The notes under the pieces are model-generated. The model was not told the DNA's origin, ran no database searches, and saw only the letters and a list, made by a program, of their open reading frames with translations. Both the position numbers and the translations under genes were made by a program. A DNA stretch of 36,002 bases. Source: Mycobacterium sp. E2479. GTDB lineage: Bacteria; Actinomycetota; Actinomycetes; Mycobacteriales; Mycobacteriaceae. The stretch's first letter is position 1. The number at the start of each line of letters is the position of its first letter. Shown here piece after piece: positions 15,679 through 23,633 of the stretch. The DNA is taken from the NCBI RefSeq assembly GCF_001667925.1, contig NZ_LZJR01000156.1, positions 1 to 36,002 on the forward strand, written 5' to 3'.

Positions 15679-16119
15679 ATGAGCACAGAGCACGCACACT
15701 CCTACGCCGGGGACATCTCGCCCCTGGACGCATGGAAGCTGCTCAGCGACAATCCTGACGCCGTGCTGGTCGACGTGCGGACCGATGCCGAATGGAAATT
15801 CGTCGGTGTGCCCGATCTGTCCAGCCTCGGCCGTGAGGTGTTGTTCCTGGAGTGGAATTACTCCGACGGACAGCGCAACGCGAATTTCGCCGACCAACTG
15901 CGCGAGCAGGTGGCGCCGGCGGAATCCGGCGCGCAGCGTCCGGTGCTGTTCTTGTGTCGGTCCGGCAACCGCTCCATCGGCGCCGCCGAGGTCGCGACCG
16001 AGCTGGGCATCACGCCGGCTTACAACATCGTGGACGGCTTCGAGGGCCAACTCGATGCCAACGGCCACCGGGGCGAAACAGGCTGGCGGGCCATCGGATT
16101 GCCTTGGAAACAGGGCTGA
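15679..16119 (+). CDS. Rhodanese-like sulfurtransferase (Rv0390-like)
   Basis: This single-domain rhodanese has 146 residues. The active-site loop is LFLCRSGNRSIGA, with the persulfide-forming Cys93. VLVDVRTDAEWKFVGVPDL is the usual first rhodanese motif, and YNIVDGFEGQLDANGHRG is the C-terminal conserved part. ATG 15679 is preferred to ATG 15664 because GAGG at 15667-15670 then acts as ribosome site. A TAGGGT at 15643-15648 could be a -10 box. The gene lies 7 bases before metZ, so the two are almost certainly cotranscribed. That supports a role in sulfane sulfur delivery or detoxification linked to homocysteine synthesis, which is inference. Confidence 0.9.
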   Translation: MSTEHAHSYAGDISPLDAWKLLSDNPDAVLVDVRTDAEWKFVGVPDLSSLGREVLFLEWNYSDGQRNANFADQLREQVAPAESGAQRPVLFLCRSGNRSIGAAEVATELGITPAYNIVDGFEGQLDANGHRGETGWRAIGLPWKQG

Positions 16120-16126
16120 GTCGGCG

Positions 16127-17353
16127 ATGACCCTACCCGACAACAATTCCGTTCGCGTGCCCGCGGCGCTGCCCGACGGCGTCAGCCAGGCGACCATCGG
16201 CGTGCGTGGCGGGCTGTTGCGTTCGAATTTCGACGAGACCGCCGAGGCGATGTTTTTGACCTCGGGTTACGTCTACGAGTCGGCGGCGGTTGCGGAGGGG
16301 TCGTTCACCGGTGAGGTGGACCGCTTCGTCTACTCGCGCTACGGCAACCCCACCGTGACGATGTTCGAGGAGCGGTTGCGCCTGCTCGAAGGGGCCCCGG
16401 CGGCCTTCGCCACCGCGAGTGGCATGGCGGCGGTGTTCACCTCGTTGGGCGCGCTGCTGGGCGCGGGGGACCGCCTGGTCGCGTCGCGCAGCCTGTTCGG
16501 CTCGTGTTTCGTCGTGTGCAATGAGATCCTGCCGCGATGGGGAGTCGAAACCGTCTTCGTCGACGGCGACGACCTGGACCAGTGGGAGCAGGCGTTGTCG
16601 GTGCCCACCACGGCGGTGTTCTTCGAGACGCCGGCCAATCCCATGCAGTCGCTGGTTGACGTCGCCGCGGTGTGCGAGCTTGCGCACGCCGCGGGTGCAA
16701 AAGTGGTGTTGGACAACGTGTTTGCGACACCGCTTCTGCAGCAGGGCATTCCGCTCGGCGTTGACGTGGTGGTGTACTCCGCCACCAAGCACATCGACGG
16801 TCAGGGCCGGGTGCTCGGCGGGGCCATCTTGGGCGACAAGGAGTACATCGACGGTCCGGTGCAGAAGCTGATGCGGCACACCGGCCCGGCGATGAGCGCA
16901 TTCAACGCCTGGGTGTTGGTGAAAGGCCTTGAGACGATGGCGGTCCGGGTGGAACACAGCAACAACTCGGCCTTCCGGATCGCCGAATTCCTGGAGAGCC
17001 ATCCGGCGGTGAGTTGGGTTCGCTACCCGTATCTTTCCTCGCATCCGCAATACGACCTGGCCAAGCGCCAGATGTCCGGCGGGGGAACGGTGATCACGTT
17101 CGCGCTCGACTGCCCCGACGACAAGGCCAAGCAACGCGCCTTCGAGGTGCTGGACAAGCTTCAGCTGATCGACATCTCGAACAATCTCGGCGACGCCAAA
17201 TCCCTTGTCACGCATCCCGCGACCACCACCCACCGGGCCATGGGCCCGGAGGGTCGCGCGGCGATCGGGCTCGGTGACGGCGTGGTGCGCATCTCCGTCG
17301 GGCTGGAGGGCACCGACGATCTGATCGCCGACATCGATCGGGCGCTCAGCTAG
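16127..17353 (+). CDS. metZ: O-succinylhomoserine sulfhydrylase
   Basis: MetZ makes homocysteine from O-succinylhomoserine and sulfide with PLP, feeding methionine synthesis. The 408-residue protein belongs to the Cys/Met-metabolism PLP family: YSRYGNPTVTMFEERL, ATASGMAAVFTSL, FETPANPMQSLVD, VVLDNVFATPLLQQ, and the PLP-binding YSATKHIDGQGRVLGG with Lys221. The C-terminus has NNLGDAKSLVTHPATTTH, typical of sulfhydrylases in this group. ATG 16127 is chosen; the longer frame from 15785 overlaps the rhodanese and is not real. The stop TAG overlaps the stop of the convergent ndh-type gene in CTAG. It corresponds to Rv0391. Confidence 0.95.
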   Translation: MTLPDNNSVRVPAALPDGVSQATIGVRGGLLRSNFDETAEAMFLTSGYVYESAAVAEGSFTGEVDRFVYSRYGNPTVTMFEERLRLLEGAPAAFATASGMAAVFTSLGALLGAGDRLVASRSLFGSCFVVCNEILPRWGVETVFVDGDDLDQWEQALSVPTTAVFFETPANPMQSLVDVAAVCELAHAAGAKVVLDNVFATPLLQQGIPLGVDVVVYSATKHIDGQGRVLGGAILGDKEYIDGPVQKLMRHTGPAMSAFNAWVLVKGLETMAVRVEHSNNSAFRIAEFLESHPAVSWVRYPYLSSHPQYDLAKRQMSGGGTVITFALDCPDDKAKQRAFEVLDKLQLIDISNNLGDAKSLVTHPATTTHRAMGPEGRAAIGLGDGVVRISVGLEGTDDLIADIDRALS

Positions 17354-18729
17354 CCGGCTTGCTTTTCGGCCGCGTCGATGCGTTCGGCCGCCGCCAGGGT
17401 TCCCTCTTGCGCTTGCTGCTCCACCCAGTCCACCACCGGGCGGGCGTACATCATCTGGCTGGTGATGGCCATCTGGCCGCGGGTGCGACCCAAAAAGGAG
17501 ATCCCCCAGGCGAACATGGCGGCGATGCGATTGCGGTGGCCGATCAGGTAGTACAGATGCAGCAGCAGCCACGCCAGCCAGGCGATGAAGCCGCCGAACT
17601 CCAGCTTGCCGACCTTTGCGACCGCGCTATACCGCGAGATCAGCGCCATGCTGCCCTTGTCGAAGTACTTGAACGGCTTGCGGTTGGCGGGATCGTCGTG
17701 GCCGTTGACCGCCTGCTTGATGAGCTTGGTGACGTAGTGTGCCCCCTGGATCGCGCCCTGGGCCATCCCCGGCACTCCGGGGACGGACATCAGGTCGCCG
17801 ACGACGAACACGTAGGGATGCCCCTTGATGCTGAGGTCGGGCTCGACGATCACCCGGCCGGCGCGGTCGGTCTCGGTTCCGTCGGATTGCTCGGCGATCA
17901 TCGCGCCCAGTGAGCTGGCCTGCACGCCCGCGGCCCACACTTTGCACGCGCATTCGATGCGCCGCTCGCCGCCGTCCTTCTCCTTGACCGTGATGCCCAT
18001 GTAGTCAACCGCGGTCACCATCGCGTTGAGCTGGATCTCGACGTCCATCTTCTGCAGCCGGCGTTGCGCCTTGCAGCCCAGCTTGGTACCCATCGGCGGC
18101 AGCACGGCGGGTGCCGCGTCGAGCAGGATGACGCGACATTCGCTGGGGGTGATCGTCCGGAACGCCCCGGCCAGGGTGCGCTCGGCGAGCTGGACGATCT
18201 CGCCGGCCAGCTCGACCCCGGTCGGACCCGCGCCGACGACCACGAACGTCAGGCGACGTTGCCGCTCGGCCGGGTCGGTGGCGACCTCGGCGGCCTCGAA
18301 CGCACCCAGGATCCGGGCCCGCAGCTCGAGGGCGTCGTCGACGCTTTTCATGCCGGGCGCGAAGGCCGCGTACTGGTCGTTGCCGAAGTACGACTGCTGC
18401 GCGCCCGCGGCGACGATCAGGCTGTCAAAGGGCGACACCGTCTGCATGCCCATCAGATGCGAGGTGACCGTCTTCGCCGTCAGGTCGATCTCGCTGACGT
18501 CGCCCCACAGCACCCGGACGTTCTTCTGCCGCCGCAGGATCAGCCGGGTGGTCGGGGCGATGTCACCCTCGGACAGGATGCCGGTGGCCACTTGGTACAG
18601 CAACGGCTGGAACAGGTGGGTCGTCGTCTTCGAGATCAGGGTGACGTCGACGTCGGCCCTTCTGAGTGACTTGGCCGCGTTCAGCCCGCCGAATCCGCTT
18701 CCGATGATGACGACGTGATGACGCGACAT
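17350..18729 (-). CDS. Type II NADH dehydrogenase (NDH-2)
   Basis: NDH-2 transfers electrons from NADH to menaquinone at the inner face of the membrane without pumping protons. The 459-residue protein has an N-terminal FAD-binding motif IIGSGFGGLNAAKSL and the quinone/flavin-side segment HLFQPLLYQVATG. The NADH Rossmann motif is FVVVGAGPTGVELAGEIVQLA, and the second FAD motif ends in YVFVVGDLMSVPG. A C-terminal membrane-binding part includes GGFIAWLAWLLLHLYYLIGHRN. ATG 18729 (MSRHHVV) is preferred to GTG 18735, since AAGGGG lies just upstream. It sits where H37Rv has ndhA (Rv0392c); whether it is the ndhA or ndh paralogue needs alignment. A CCGCA/TGCGG stem (18749-18765) lies in its leader. 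Confidence 0.93.
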   Translation of the reverse strand: MSRHHVVIIGSGFGGLNAAKSLRRADVDVTLISKTTTHLFQPLLYQVATGILSEGDIAPTTRLILRRQKNVRVLWGDVSEIDLTAKTVTSHLMGMQTVSPFDSLIVAAGAQQSYFGNDQYAAFAPGMKSVDDALELRARILGAFEAAEVATDPAERQRRLTFVVVGAGPTGVELAGEIVQLAERTLAGAFRTITPSECRVILLDAAPAVLPPMGTKLGCKAQRRLQKMDVEIQLNAMVTAVDYMGITVKEKDGGERRIECACKVWAAGVQASSLGAMIAEQSDGTETDRAGRVIVEPDLSIKGHPYVFVVGDLMSVPGVPGMAQGAIQGAHYVTKLIKQAVNGHDDPANRKPFKYFDKGSMALISRYSAVAKVGKLEFGGFIAWLAWLLLHLYYLIGHRNRIAAMFAWGISFLGRTRGQMAITSQMMYARPVVDWVEQQAQEGTLAAAERIDAAEKQAG

Positions 18730-18793
18730 GCTCACCCCTTCTGTTTTTCCGCAAGCCCCCTGCGGCGCATACCCAGCCTATGACTCCTTGCCC

Positions 18794-19411
18794 CTAGAAA
18801 GGCCACCCGTTGGAGTTGTCCTTGAATTTTGCGTTGACCGCGGTGCAGAAGTCGTCGGCGGTGCCCGCGAGCAGGACGTAGTAGGTCTCGCCGCGACGGC
18901 TCTCGTAGGTGTTGGGGGTGCTCCAGCCGCTGTTGCAGAGCGAAGTCTGCGTACCGGCCGTGGCGCGGCGCCAATTGGTCTTGGCGCAGGCGATCAGCCC
19001 ATCGACGTTCGGGGTGGCGCTCTTGGCGGCCACGACCATCGCGCCTCCCCATTGCCCGTCGCTACGTCGATAGGCGCGCGCACCGAACCCGGCGTTGTTG
19101 GTCTGGCACGAAAGCGCCCGGCGCATCAACGAGAAAGGCGCGGCCAGTTGGGAACTCGTGCTCGCGGCGGCGGTCGTGATGAATTGCGCGGCGTCCGAGC
19201 CGTCGGCCTCCTGCACATCGGGCTTGCCGAAGCCGAACAGCTGCTGCGCGATCCCGGCGTTGCTGCCGCCACCGATGATCGGCCCACCGCCGCTGGACGT
19301 CATGGTGGGCAGTGCCCCGCTGGGATCGGCGCCCGCCGTCGGCATACCGCCGGCGGCGCCCAGGACCAACAGCGCGACCATGCCGCGAATCGGGCGCGCG
19401 CTCAATCTCAT
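18794..19411 (-). CDS. Secreted protein of unknown function (Rv0398c-like, tentative)
   Basis: The product is 205 residues with a Sec signal peptide (MVALLVLGAAGGMPTAGA, cleavage after about Ala28). The mature part starts with a Gly-rich stretch SSGGGPIIGGGSNAGIAQ, then a compact domain with four Cys (in LSCQT, IACAK, SLCNS and DFCTA), consistent with two disulfides. A typical segment is GARAYRRSDGQWGGAMVVAAKS. No enzyme motif is seen. It begins 5 bases after the TetR gene and is therefore the last gene of the fadE operon, an unexpected place for an exported protein. By position near fadE7 it may match Rv0398c. Confidence 0.75.
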   Translation of the reverse strand: MRLSARPIRGMVALLVLGAAGGMPTAGADPSGALPTMTSSGGGPIIGGGSNAGIAQQLFGFGKPDVQEADGSDAAQFITTAAASTSSQLAAPFSLMRRALSCQTNNAGFGARAYRRSDGQWGGAMVVAAKSATPNVDGLIACAKTNWRRATAGTQTSLCNSGWSTPNTYESRRGETYYVLLAGTADDFCTAVNAKFKDNSNGWPF

Positions 19412-19416
19412 GACCC

Positions 19417-20079
19417 TTATTTCAGCACGTGCGCGTAGTCGGCGCGGCGGTCGTCGGCGATCAATCCGGTCAGCACGTGCCGGGTCTGCAACCCGATGTA
19501 CCGATCGATGGTGTAAATCGTCCCGAAGTGCCAGTGCTTGAGCGCCCAGCCGTGGGCGAGCAGCACGATGTCGAACACGGTGAGGTCGACGTCGACGGCG
19601 CGAAAGACCCCCTGCGTGATACCGTCCTCGATCACCGCGCGCAGCGGTGCGGCGCTGCCGATTTCGAGGTCCTTGATCTGCGTGCGGCCGGGCGCCCCGA
19701 GGGTGCGGCTCTCGCGGTAGGTCAGCACCACGCCGTCGAGATTCTCGTCGACGATCTCGATGTAGCGGCGCACGCCCGCGGTCAACTGATCGACGACGTC
19801 GTCGCCGGCGGCCGCGATCACCGGTGCCAGCTGATCGCGGAACACGTCCAGGATCCGCACGATCGTCGCGAGCAGTAGGTCCTCCTTGCCGCCGAAGTAC
19901 TTGTAGATCAGGCCGACGCTGACCTTGGCCTCGGTGGCCAGGTCCTGCATGGACATTTGGTGAAACCCGTTGCGGCCCATCACCTTGACGGCGGCATCCA
20001 GCACTTGACGGCGCCGCGAGCTGGCCCGGGCGGCGCGCACGGCCTCCTCGACGGGAAGATCGCTGTAATCGGTGACCAT
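19417..20079 (-). CDS. TetR-family transcriptional regulator
   Basis: The 220-residue protein has an N-terminal TetR helix-turn-helix at about residues 21-65: RRRQVLDAAVKVMGRNGFHQ followed by SMQDLATEAKVSVGLIYKYFGGKEDLL. The C-terminal ligand domain is helical with many aromatic residues (ALKHWHFGTIYTIDRYIG). It lies 7 bases after the LCAD-like gene within the same operon. The operon promoter holds a TGAATGA/TCATTC dyad of the type bound by FadR-type TetR repressors of beta-oxidation genes, so autogenous repression relieved by an acyl-CoA is a reasonable inference. The family is certain; the ligand is not. Confidence 0.9.
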   Translation of the reverse strand: MVTDYSDLPVEEAVRAARASSRRRQVLDAAVKVMGRNGFHQMSMQDLATEAKVSVGLIYKYFGGKEDLLLATIVRILDVFRDQLAPVIAAAGDDVVDQLTAGVRRYIEIVDENLDGVVLTYRESRTLGAPGRTQIKDLEIGSAAPLRAVIEDGITQGVFRAVDVDLTVFDIVLLAHGWALKHWHFGTIYTIDRYIGLQTRHVLTGLIADDRRADYAHVLK

Positions 20080-20086
20080 GGACGCC

Positions 20087-21235
20087 TCAGATGCCCAGGT
20101 CCTTGGCGATGATCGTCTTCATTATCTCGTTGGTGCCACCGTAGATGGTCTGAATGCGGGCGTCGACGAAGGCGCGCGCCACGCTGTATTCGCGCATGTA
20201 GCCGTACCCGCCGTGCAGTTGCAGGCAGCGGTCGGCGGTGCGCACCTGCAAGTCGGTGGTCCACCACTTCAGGCGGGCGGCACGTGCTGCGGTCAACTCA
20301 CCCGCCAGGTGCTCGGCCAGGCAGTCGTCGAGATAGGTACGGGCGATGTCGATTTCGGTTGCGAGTTCGGCGAGGACGAACTGGCTGTTTTGGAAGCCGG
20401 CGATCGGTGAGCCGAACGCGGTGCGGTCGCGCACGTAGTCGAGGGTCTCGGCAAGAATGCCTTCGGCGGCGGCCACCGCACCCACCCCGAGCGCGAGCCG
20501 CTCCTGGGGCAGGTTCTTCATCAGCTGGTAGAAACCCTTGCCCTCGTCTTCGAGCAGATTGGCGCTGGGCACCCGCATGTCGGTGAAGGTGAGTTCACTG
20601 GTGTCTTGGGCGTGCAGGCCGATCTTCTCCAGGTTGCGGCCGCGGGAGAAGCCGGGTGTGGCGGGTTCGACGACCAGGAGCGACAGCCCTTGGTGGCGAT
20701 CCGGCGAGGTGCGCACCGCGATGACGAAGAGATCGCCGATCTGCCCGTTGGAGATGAACGTCTTGGCGCCGTTGACGACGTAGTCGTCACCGTCTCGCAC
20801 CGCGGTCGTGCGGATCCCGGCCAGGTCGCTGCCGGTGCCGGGCTCGGTCATCGCGATGGCCAGCACCGTCTCACCGGTGACCACGCCGGGTAGCCAGCGC
20901 TTTTGCTGTTCGGGAGTGGTCAGATCGGTGAGATAGGGCAACACCACGTCGTTTTGCAGAGTGAAGGCGATGGCCTCGGCGGCGGCACCCGCGCGCTGCA
21001 GTTCGTCGATCACGATCGCGTTGTAGCGGAAATCGCTCACACCCGGCCCGCCGAGATGCGCGGGCACCGAGAAGCCGAGCAGCCCCAGTTTGCCCGCCTC
21101 GATGAACAGCGAGCGATCCCACTGGCCGTCCCGTTCCCACTTCTCATGATTGGGCATCACCGTTTGTCGCACGAAACCGCGTACCAGTTCTCGGAACTGG
21201 TGATGCTCGGACGCGTACTGCAGGCGTGCGGCCAT
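20087..21235 (-). CDS. Acyl-CoA dehydrogenase, long-chain/isovaleryl-type active site
   Basis: This flavoenzyme oxidises an acyl-CoA to a 2-enoyl-CoA and passes electrons to ETF. The 382-residue protein has the FAD-binding AMTEPGTGSDLAGI and FISNGQIGDLFVIA motifs, the RTAFGSPIAGFQNSQ segment and LHGGYGYMREY. The usual C-terminal catalytic Glu position is Gly here (IYGGTNEIMK). The catalytic base is instead expected at Glu245 in NLPQERLALG, the helix-G location known for long-chain and isovaleryl-CoA dehydrogenases; LCAD also has GGTNEIMK. AGGAG precedes ATG 21235. It lies 11 bases after the fadE7-like gene and 7 before TetR. The actual substrate is unknown. Confidence 0.92.
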   Translation of the reverse strand: MAARLQYASEHHQFRELVRGFVRQTVMPNHEKWERDGQWDRSLFIEAGKLGLLGFSVPAHLGGPGVSDFRYNAIVIDELQRAGAAAEAIAFTLQNDVVLPYLTDLTTPEQQKRWLPGVVTGETVLAIAMTEPGTGSDLAGIRTTAVRDGDDYVVNGAKTFISNGQIGDLFVIAVRTSPDRHQGLSLLVVEPATPGFSRGRNLEKIGLHAQDTSELTFTDMRVPSANLLEDEGKGFYQLMKNLPQERLALGVGAVAAAEGILAETLDYVRDRTAFGSPIAGFQNSQFVLAELATEIDIARTYLDDCLAEHLAGELTAARAARLKWWTTDLQVRTADRCLQLHGGYGYMREYSVARAFVDARIQTIYGGTNEIMKTIIAKDLGI

Positions 21236-21246
21236 CGGTGCTCCTG

Positions 21247-22434
21247 TCAGCGGAAGGCGTCGGCGCCGGTGAATGCCTGCCCGAGCACCAGCTGATGCAT
21301 CTCGGGCGTGCCCTCATACGTCAGCACCGATTCCAGGTTGACCATGTGCCGGATGACCGGGTACTCCAGCGATATTCCATTGCCGCCCAATATGGTTCGT
21401 GCGGTCCGGCAGATCTTGATCGCCTCACGGGTGTTGTTGAGCTTGCCGAAGCTGACCTGCTCGGGACGCAGCCCGTGGCTGTCCTTGAGGCGGCCGAGGT
21501 GCAGCGACAACAGCTGGCCCTTGTGCAGCTCTACCGCCATGTCGACGAGCTTGGCCTGGGTCAGCTGGAAGCCGGCGATGGGGCGACCGAACTGGGTGCG
21601 TTGGGTGGAGTAATCCAGCGCGGCCCGCCAGGCCGAGCGGGCCGCTCCCATCGAGCCCCAGATGATTCCGTAGCGCGCCTCGGACAGACACGACAGCGGC
21701 CCGCGCAGCCCCTTGGCCTCGGGCAGCATCGCCTCGGCCGGCACCCGCACGTCGTCGAGCACCAGCTCGCTGGTGATCGAGGCCCGCAGCGACAGCTTGT
21801 GGTGAATTGTGTTGGCGCTGAACCCCGGCGTCTTGGTCGGCACGATGAAACCGCGGATCCCGTCGTCGGTCGCGGCCCAGACAACCGCGACGTCGGCAAC
21901 CGAGCCGTTGGTGATCCACAGTTTGCGTCCGTTTAGCACCCAGTCCGAACCATCTTGGCGCGCCCGCGTTTTCATCGCGGCCGGATCGGAGCCGACGTCG
22001 GGTTCGGTCAGGCCGAAGCAGCCGAGCAGCTCGCCGGTGGCCATGCCGGGCAACCACTCCTGCTTCTGCTCCTCGGACCCGAAATTCCAGATCGCGAACA
22101 TCGCCAGCGAGCCCTGCACCGAGACCATCGACCGAATCCCGGAGTCGGCGGCTTCCAGCTCCACGCAGGCCAGCCCGTAGTGCACGGCGGAGGCGCCGCC
22201 GCAGCCATACCCGTTTAGGTGCATGCCCAGCAGGCCGAGTTGACCGAAGCCCTTGGCCAGTTCGCGGACCGGAAGGTCGCCGATCTCGAACCACTCCGCG
22301 ACGTGCGGGAGAACGTGTTCCGCGCAGAAGTCCCGCACGGTGTCGCGCACCGCAAGCTCATCGCTGGATAGCGAGGCGTCGAGGCCGAGCGGGTCGTCGC
22401 GATCGAAGGCGGGTGGTGTCTGGGTGCTACTCAT
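21247..22434 (-). CDS. fadE7: Acyl-CoA dehydrogenase of glutaryl-CoA dehydrogenase type
   Basis: The 395-residue protein fits the glutaryl-CoA dehydrogenase branch. It has the FAD motif FGLTEPDVGSDPAAMKTRA, LNGRKLWITNGSVADV, YGIIWGSMGAARSAWRAALDYSTQRTQFGRPIAGFQL (given here only as the positions around residues 255-290), and the C-terminal TYEGTPEMHQLVLGQAFTG with catalytic Glu374. Known relatives oxidise glutaryl-CoA and decarboxylate it to crotonyl-CoA, though some are non-decarboxylating. Length and context next to a DUF3054 gene match recalled Rv0400c (FadE7). It starts 4 bases after the SDR stop. Family is certain; the substrate is inferred. Confidence 0.92.
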   Translation of the reverse strand: MSSTQTPPAFDRDDPLGLDASLSSDELAVRDTVRDFCAEHVLPHVAEWFEIGDLPVRELAKGFGQLGLLGMHLNGYGCGGASAVHYGLACVELEAADSGIRSMVSVQGSLAMFAIWNFGSEEQKQEWLPGMATGELLGCFGLTEPDVGSDPAAMKTRARQDGSDWVLNGRKLWITNGSVADVAVVWAATDDGIRGFIVPTKTPGFSANTIHHKLSLRASITSELVLDDVRVPAEAMLPEAKGLRGPLSCLSEARYGIIWGSMGAARSAWRAALDYSTQRTQFGRPIAGFQLTQAKLVDMAVELHKGQLLSLHLGRLKDSHGLRPEQVSFGKLNNTREAIKICRTARTILGGNGISLEYPVIRHMVNLESVLTYEGTPEMHQLVLGQAFTGADAFR

Positions 22435-22438
22435 GTGA

Positions 22439-23185
22439 TCAGCCTGCCATCGTCAGGCCGCCGCTCACACTGATCACCTGTCCGGTGATGAACGAGGCGG
22501 CGTCGGATGCGAAGAACAGCACGGGCGCGGCGACCTCCTCGGGCCGGGCCAACCGGCGAAACGGGATCGCCTTGACCAGTGCTTCCTGCAATTTTTCGGG
22601 TTGCGCATGAAACAGCGGGGTATCGGTCGGGCCGGGGCACACGCAGTTCACGGTGATGTGGTGTCGAGCCATCTCGCGGGCCAGCGACTTGGTCAAGGCG
22701 ATCACCCCGCCCTTGGCGCCGGCGTAGATGCTCTCACCGGCGCTGCCGACACGCCCGGCGTCGCTGGCCACGTTGACCACCCGTCCGCCGCCGTGCGTCT
22801 CGATCATCCCGGGCAGGAACGCCGAGCAGACATGCACCGGGCCCAGATAGTTGATGGCCACCACCTTCTGGGCGAATTCCGGTGTGGCATTGAGGAATTG
22901 GTCGGTGCGGTCCCATCCGGCGGCGTTGACGACGGTGCGGGGCACGCCCAGATCGGCGTTGATCCGATCCCGCAGGGCGTCAACCTGGTCCGGGACGGCC
23001 ACATCCACCGGTAGCGCGGTGATCAGGTCGGGGTGTTCGTCGGCGGTGGCCGATGCCGCCGCCGGGTCGAGATCGGCGGCGACCACGCGCTCGCCGCGTG
23101 CGGCAAGGCCCAGCGCTATGGCCCTGCCGATGCCGGAACCCGCGCCGGTCACCACCGCCAGGCCGCCGGGTGAATGAGTATTCAT
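22439..23185 (-). CDS. SDR dehydrogenase resembling BadH (2-hydroxycyclohexanecarboxyl-CoA dehydrogenase)
   Basis: This 248-residue classical SDR has VVTGAGSGIGRAIALG (NAD-binding), NAAGWDR, a catalytic Ser in VVNVASDAGRVGSAGES, YAGAKGG (catalytic Tyr and Lys) and NCVCPGPTDTPLF. The combination NAAGWD, SDAGRVGS and CPGPTDTPL is one I associate with BadH, which oxidises 2-hydroxycyclohexanecarboxyl-CoA in alicyclic acid degradation; related 3-hydroxyacyl-CoA dehydrogenases share parts of it. ATG 23185 is chosen over upstream starts because it fits the fold and a leaderless promoter. It is the first gene of the five-gene operon and its start codon lies inside the FadR-like operator. Confidence 0.88.
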   Translation of the reverse strand: MNTHSPGGLAVVTGAGSGIGRAIALGLAARGERVVAADLDPAAASATADEHPDLITALPVDVAVPDQVDALRDRINADLGVPRTVVNAAGWDRTDQFLNATPEFAQKVVAINYLGPVHVCSAFLPGMIETHGGGRVVNVASDAGRVGSAGESIYAGAKGGVIALTKSLAREMARHHITVNCVCPGPTDTPLFHAQPEKLQEALVKAIPFRRLARPEEVAAPVLFFASDAASFITGQVISVSGGLTMAG

Positions 23186-23223
23186 TCTTGACGAATCTAG
23201 GTTCACCGCAGCTGCGCGGTCAA
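23171..23223 (-). promoter_or_regulatory. fadE operon promoter with FadR-like TetR operator
   Basis: On the minus strand TTGACC (23223-23218) and TAGATT (23199-23194) are separated by 18 bases, and ATG 23185 follows after 8 bases, so the mRNA is probably leaderless. TGAATGAGTATTCATTC (23171-23187) covers the expected start site. Its 6-bp arms GAATGA and TCATTC flank GTAT. It closely matches the consensus I recall for Bacillus FadR (YsiA), TGAATGAMTANTCATTCA. A repressor bound here would block initiation. The TetR gene of the operon is the obvious candidate binder. Confidence 0.72.
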
Positions 23224-23242
23224 GGTTCCTCGAGCGTCCCGG

Positions 23243-23254
23243 TAGTCTGCCTGC
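23243..23254 (+). promoter_or_regulatory. Leaderless -10 element of the DUF3054 gene
   Basis: TAGTCT (23243-23248) fits TANNNT and ends 6 bases before ATG 23255. No good -35 is visible. The element shares the 69-bp divergent gap with the fadE operon promoter, so the two could influence each other. Confidence 0.45.
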
Positions 23255-23626
23255 ATGCTTAGGCTCCAGCGGCCGGCCTGGCTCGGGGTGGACGTCGTCG
23301 GTGTGCTGGTGTTCTGTGCCGTGGGGCGCCGCAGCCACGACGAAGGTCTCAATGTCACCGGCATCGCCGTGACGGCGTGGCCGTTTCTCACCGGCACCGT
23401 CGTCGGGTGGCTGGTCTCTCGCGGGTGGCGGCGACCGACCGCGGTGGTGCCGACGGGGGTCATCGTGTGGCTGTCCACCGTGGTCGTCGGGATGCTGCTG
23501 CGCAAGGTCACCTCAGCGGGCGTGGCGGGGAGTTTCGTGGTGGTCGCGACGACGGTCACGGCGCTGTTGTTGCTGGGCTGGCGAGTGGCCGCCGGGTTGG
23601 CGCTGCGGCGTCGCTCCGGCGTCTGA
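23255..23626 (+). CDS. DUF3054-family small membrane protein (Rv0401-like)
   Basis: The product is 123 residues with about four hydrophobic segments: WLGVDVVGVLVFCAVGRRSH, GIAVTAWPFLTGTVVGWLVS, GVIVWLSTVVVGMLLRKVT and SFVVVATTVTALLLLGWRVA. The GRRSHDEG motif after the first segment and the ATAWPFL-like (here VTAWPFL) motif are typical of the actinobacterial DUF3054 family, whose function is unknown. Start ATG 23255 is supported by the leaderless -10 just upstream. It is 7 bases before the methyltransferase gene. In H37Rv the neighbour of fadE7 is recalled as a protein of the same size. Confidence 0.85.
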   Translation: MLRLQRPAWLGVDVVGVLVFCAVGRRSHDEGLNVTGIAVTAWPFLTGTVVGWLVSRGWRRPTAVVPTGVIVWLSTVVVGMLLRKVTSAGVAGSFVVVATTVTALLLLGWRVAAGLALRRRSGV

Positions 23627-23633
23627 GACGACC

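Noticed and set aside
18749..18765. CCGCA/TGCGG stem next to a TTTTT tract between the secreted gene and ndh considered as a terminator
   Set aside because: The T-run is on the wrong side for either strand: minus-strand RNA would have A residues after the stem and plus-strand RNA would have U residues before it.
20087..21235. Acyl-CoA dehydrogenase suspected of being inactive because Gly replaces Glu in the C-terminal YEGT-type motif
   Set aside because: Long-chain and isovaleryl-CoA dehydrogenases place the catalytic Glu in helix G; Glu245 in LPQERL fits that, so activity is expected.
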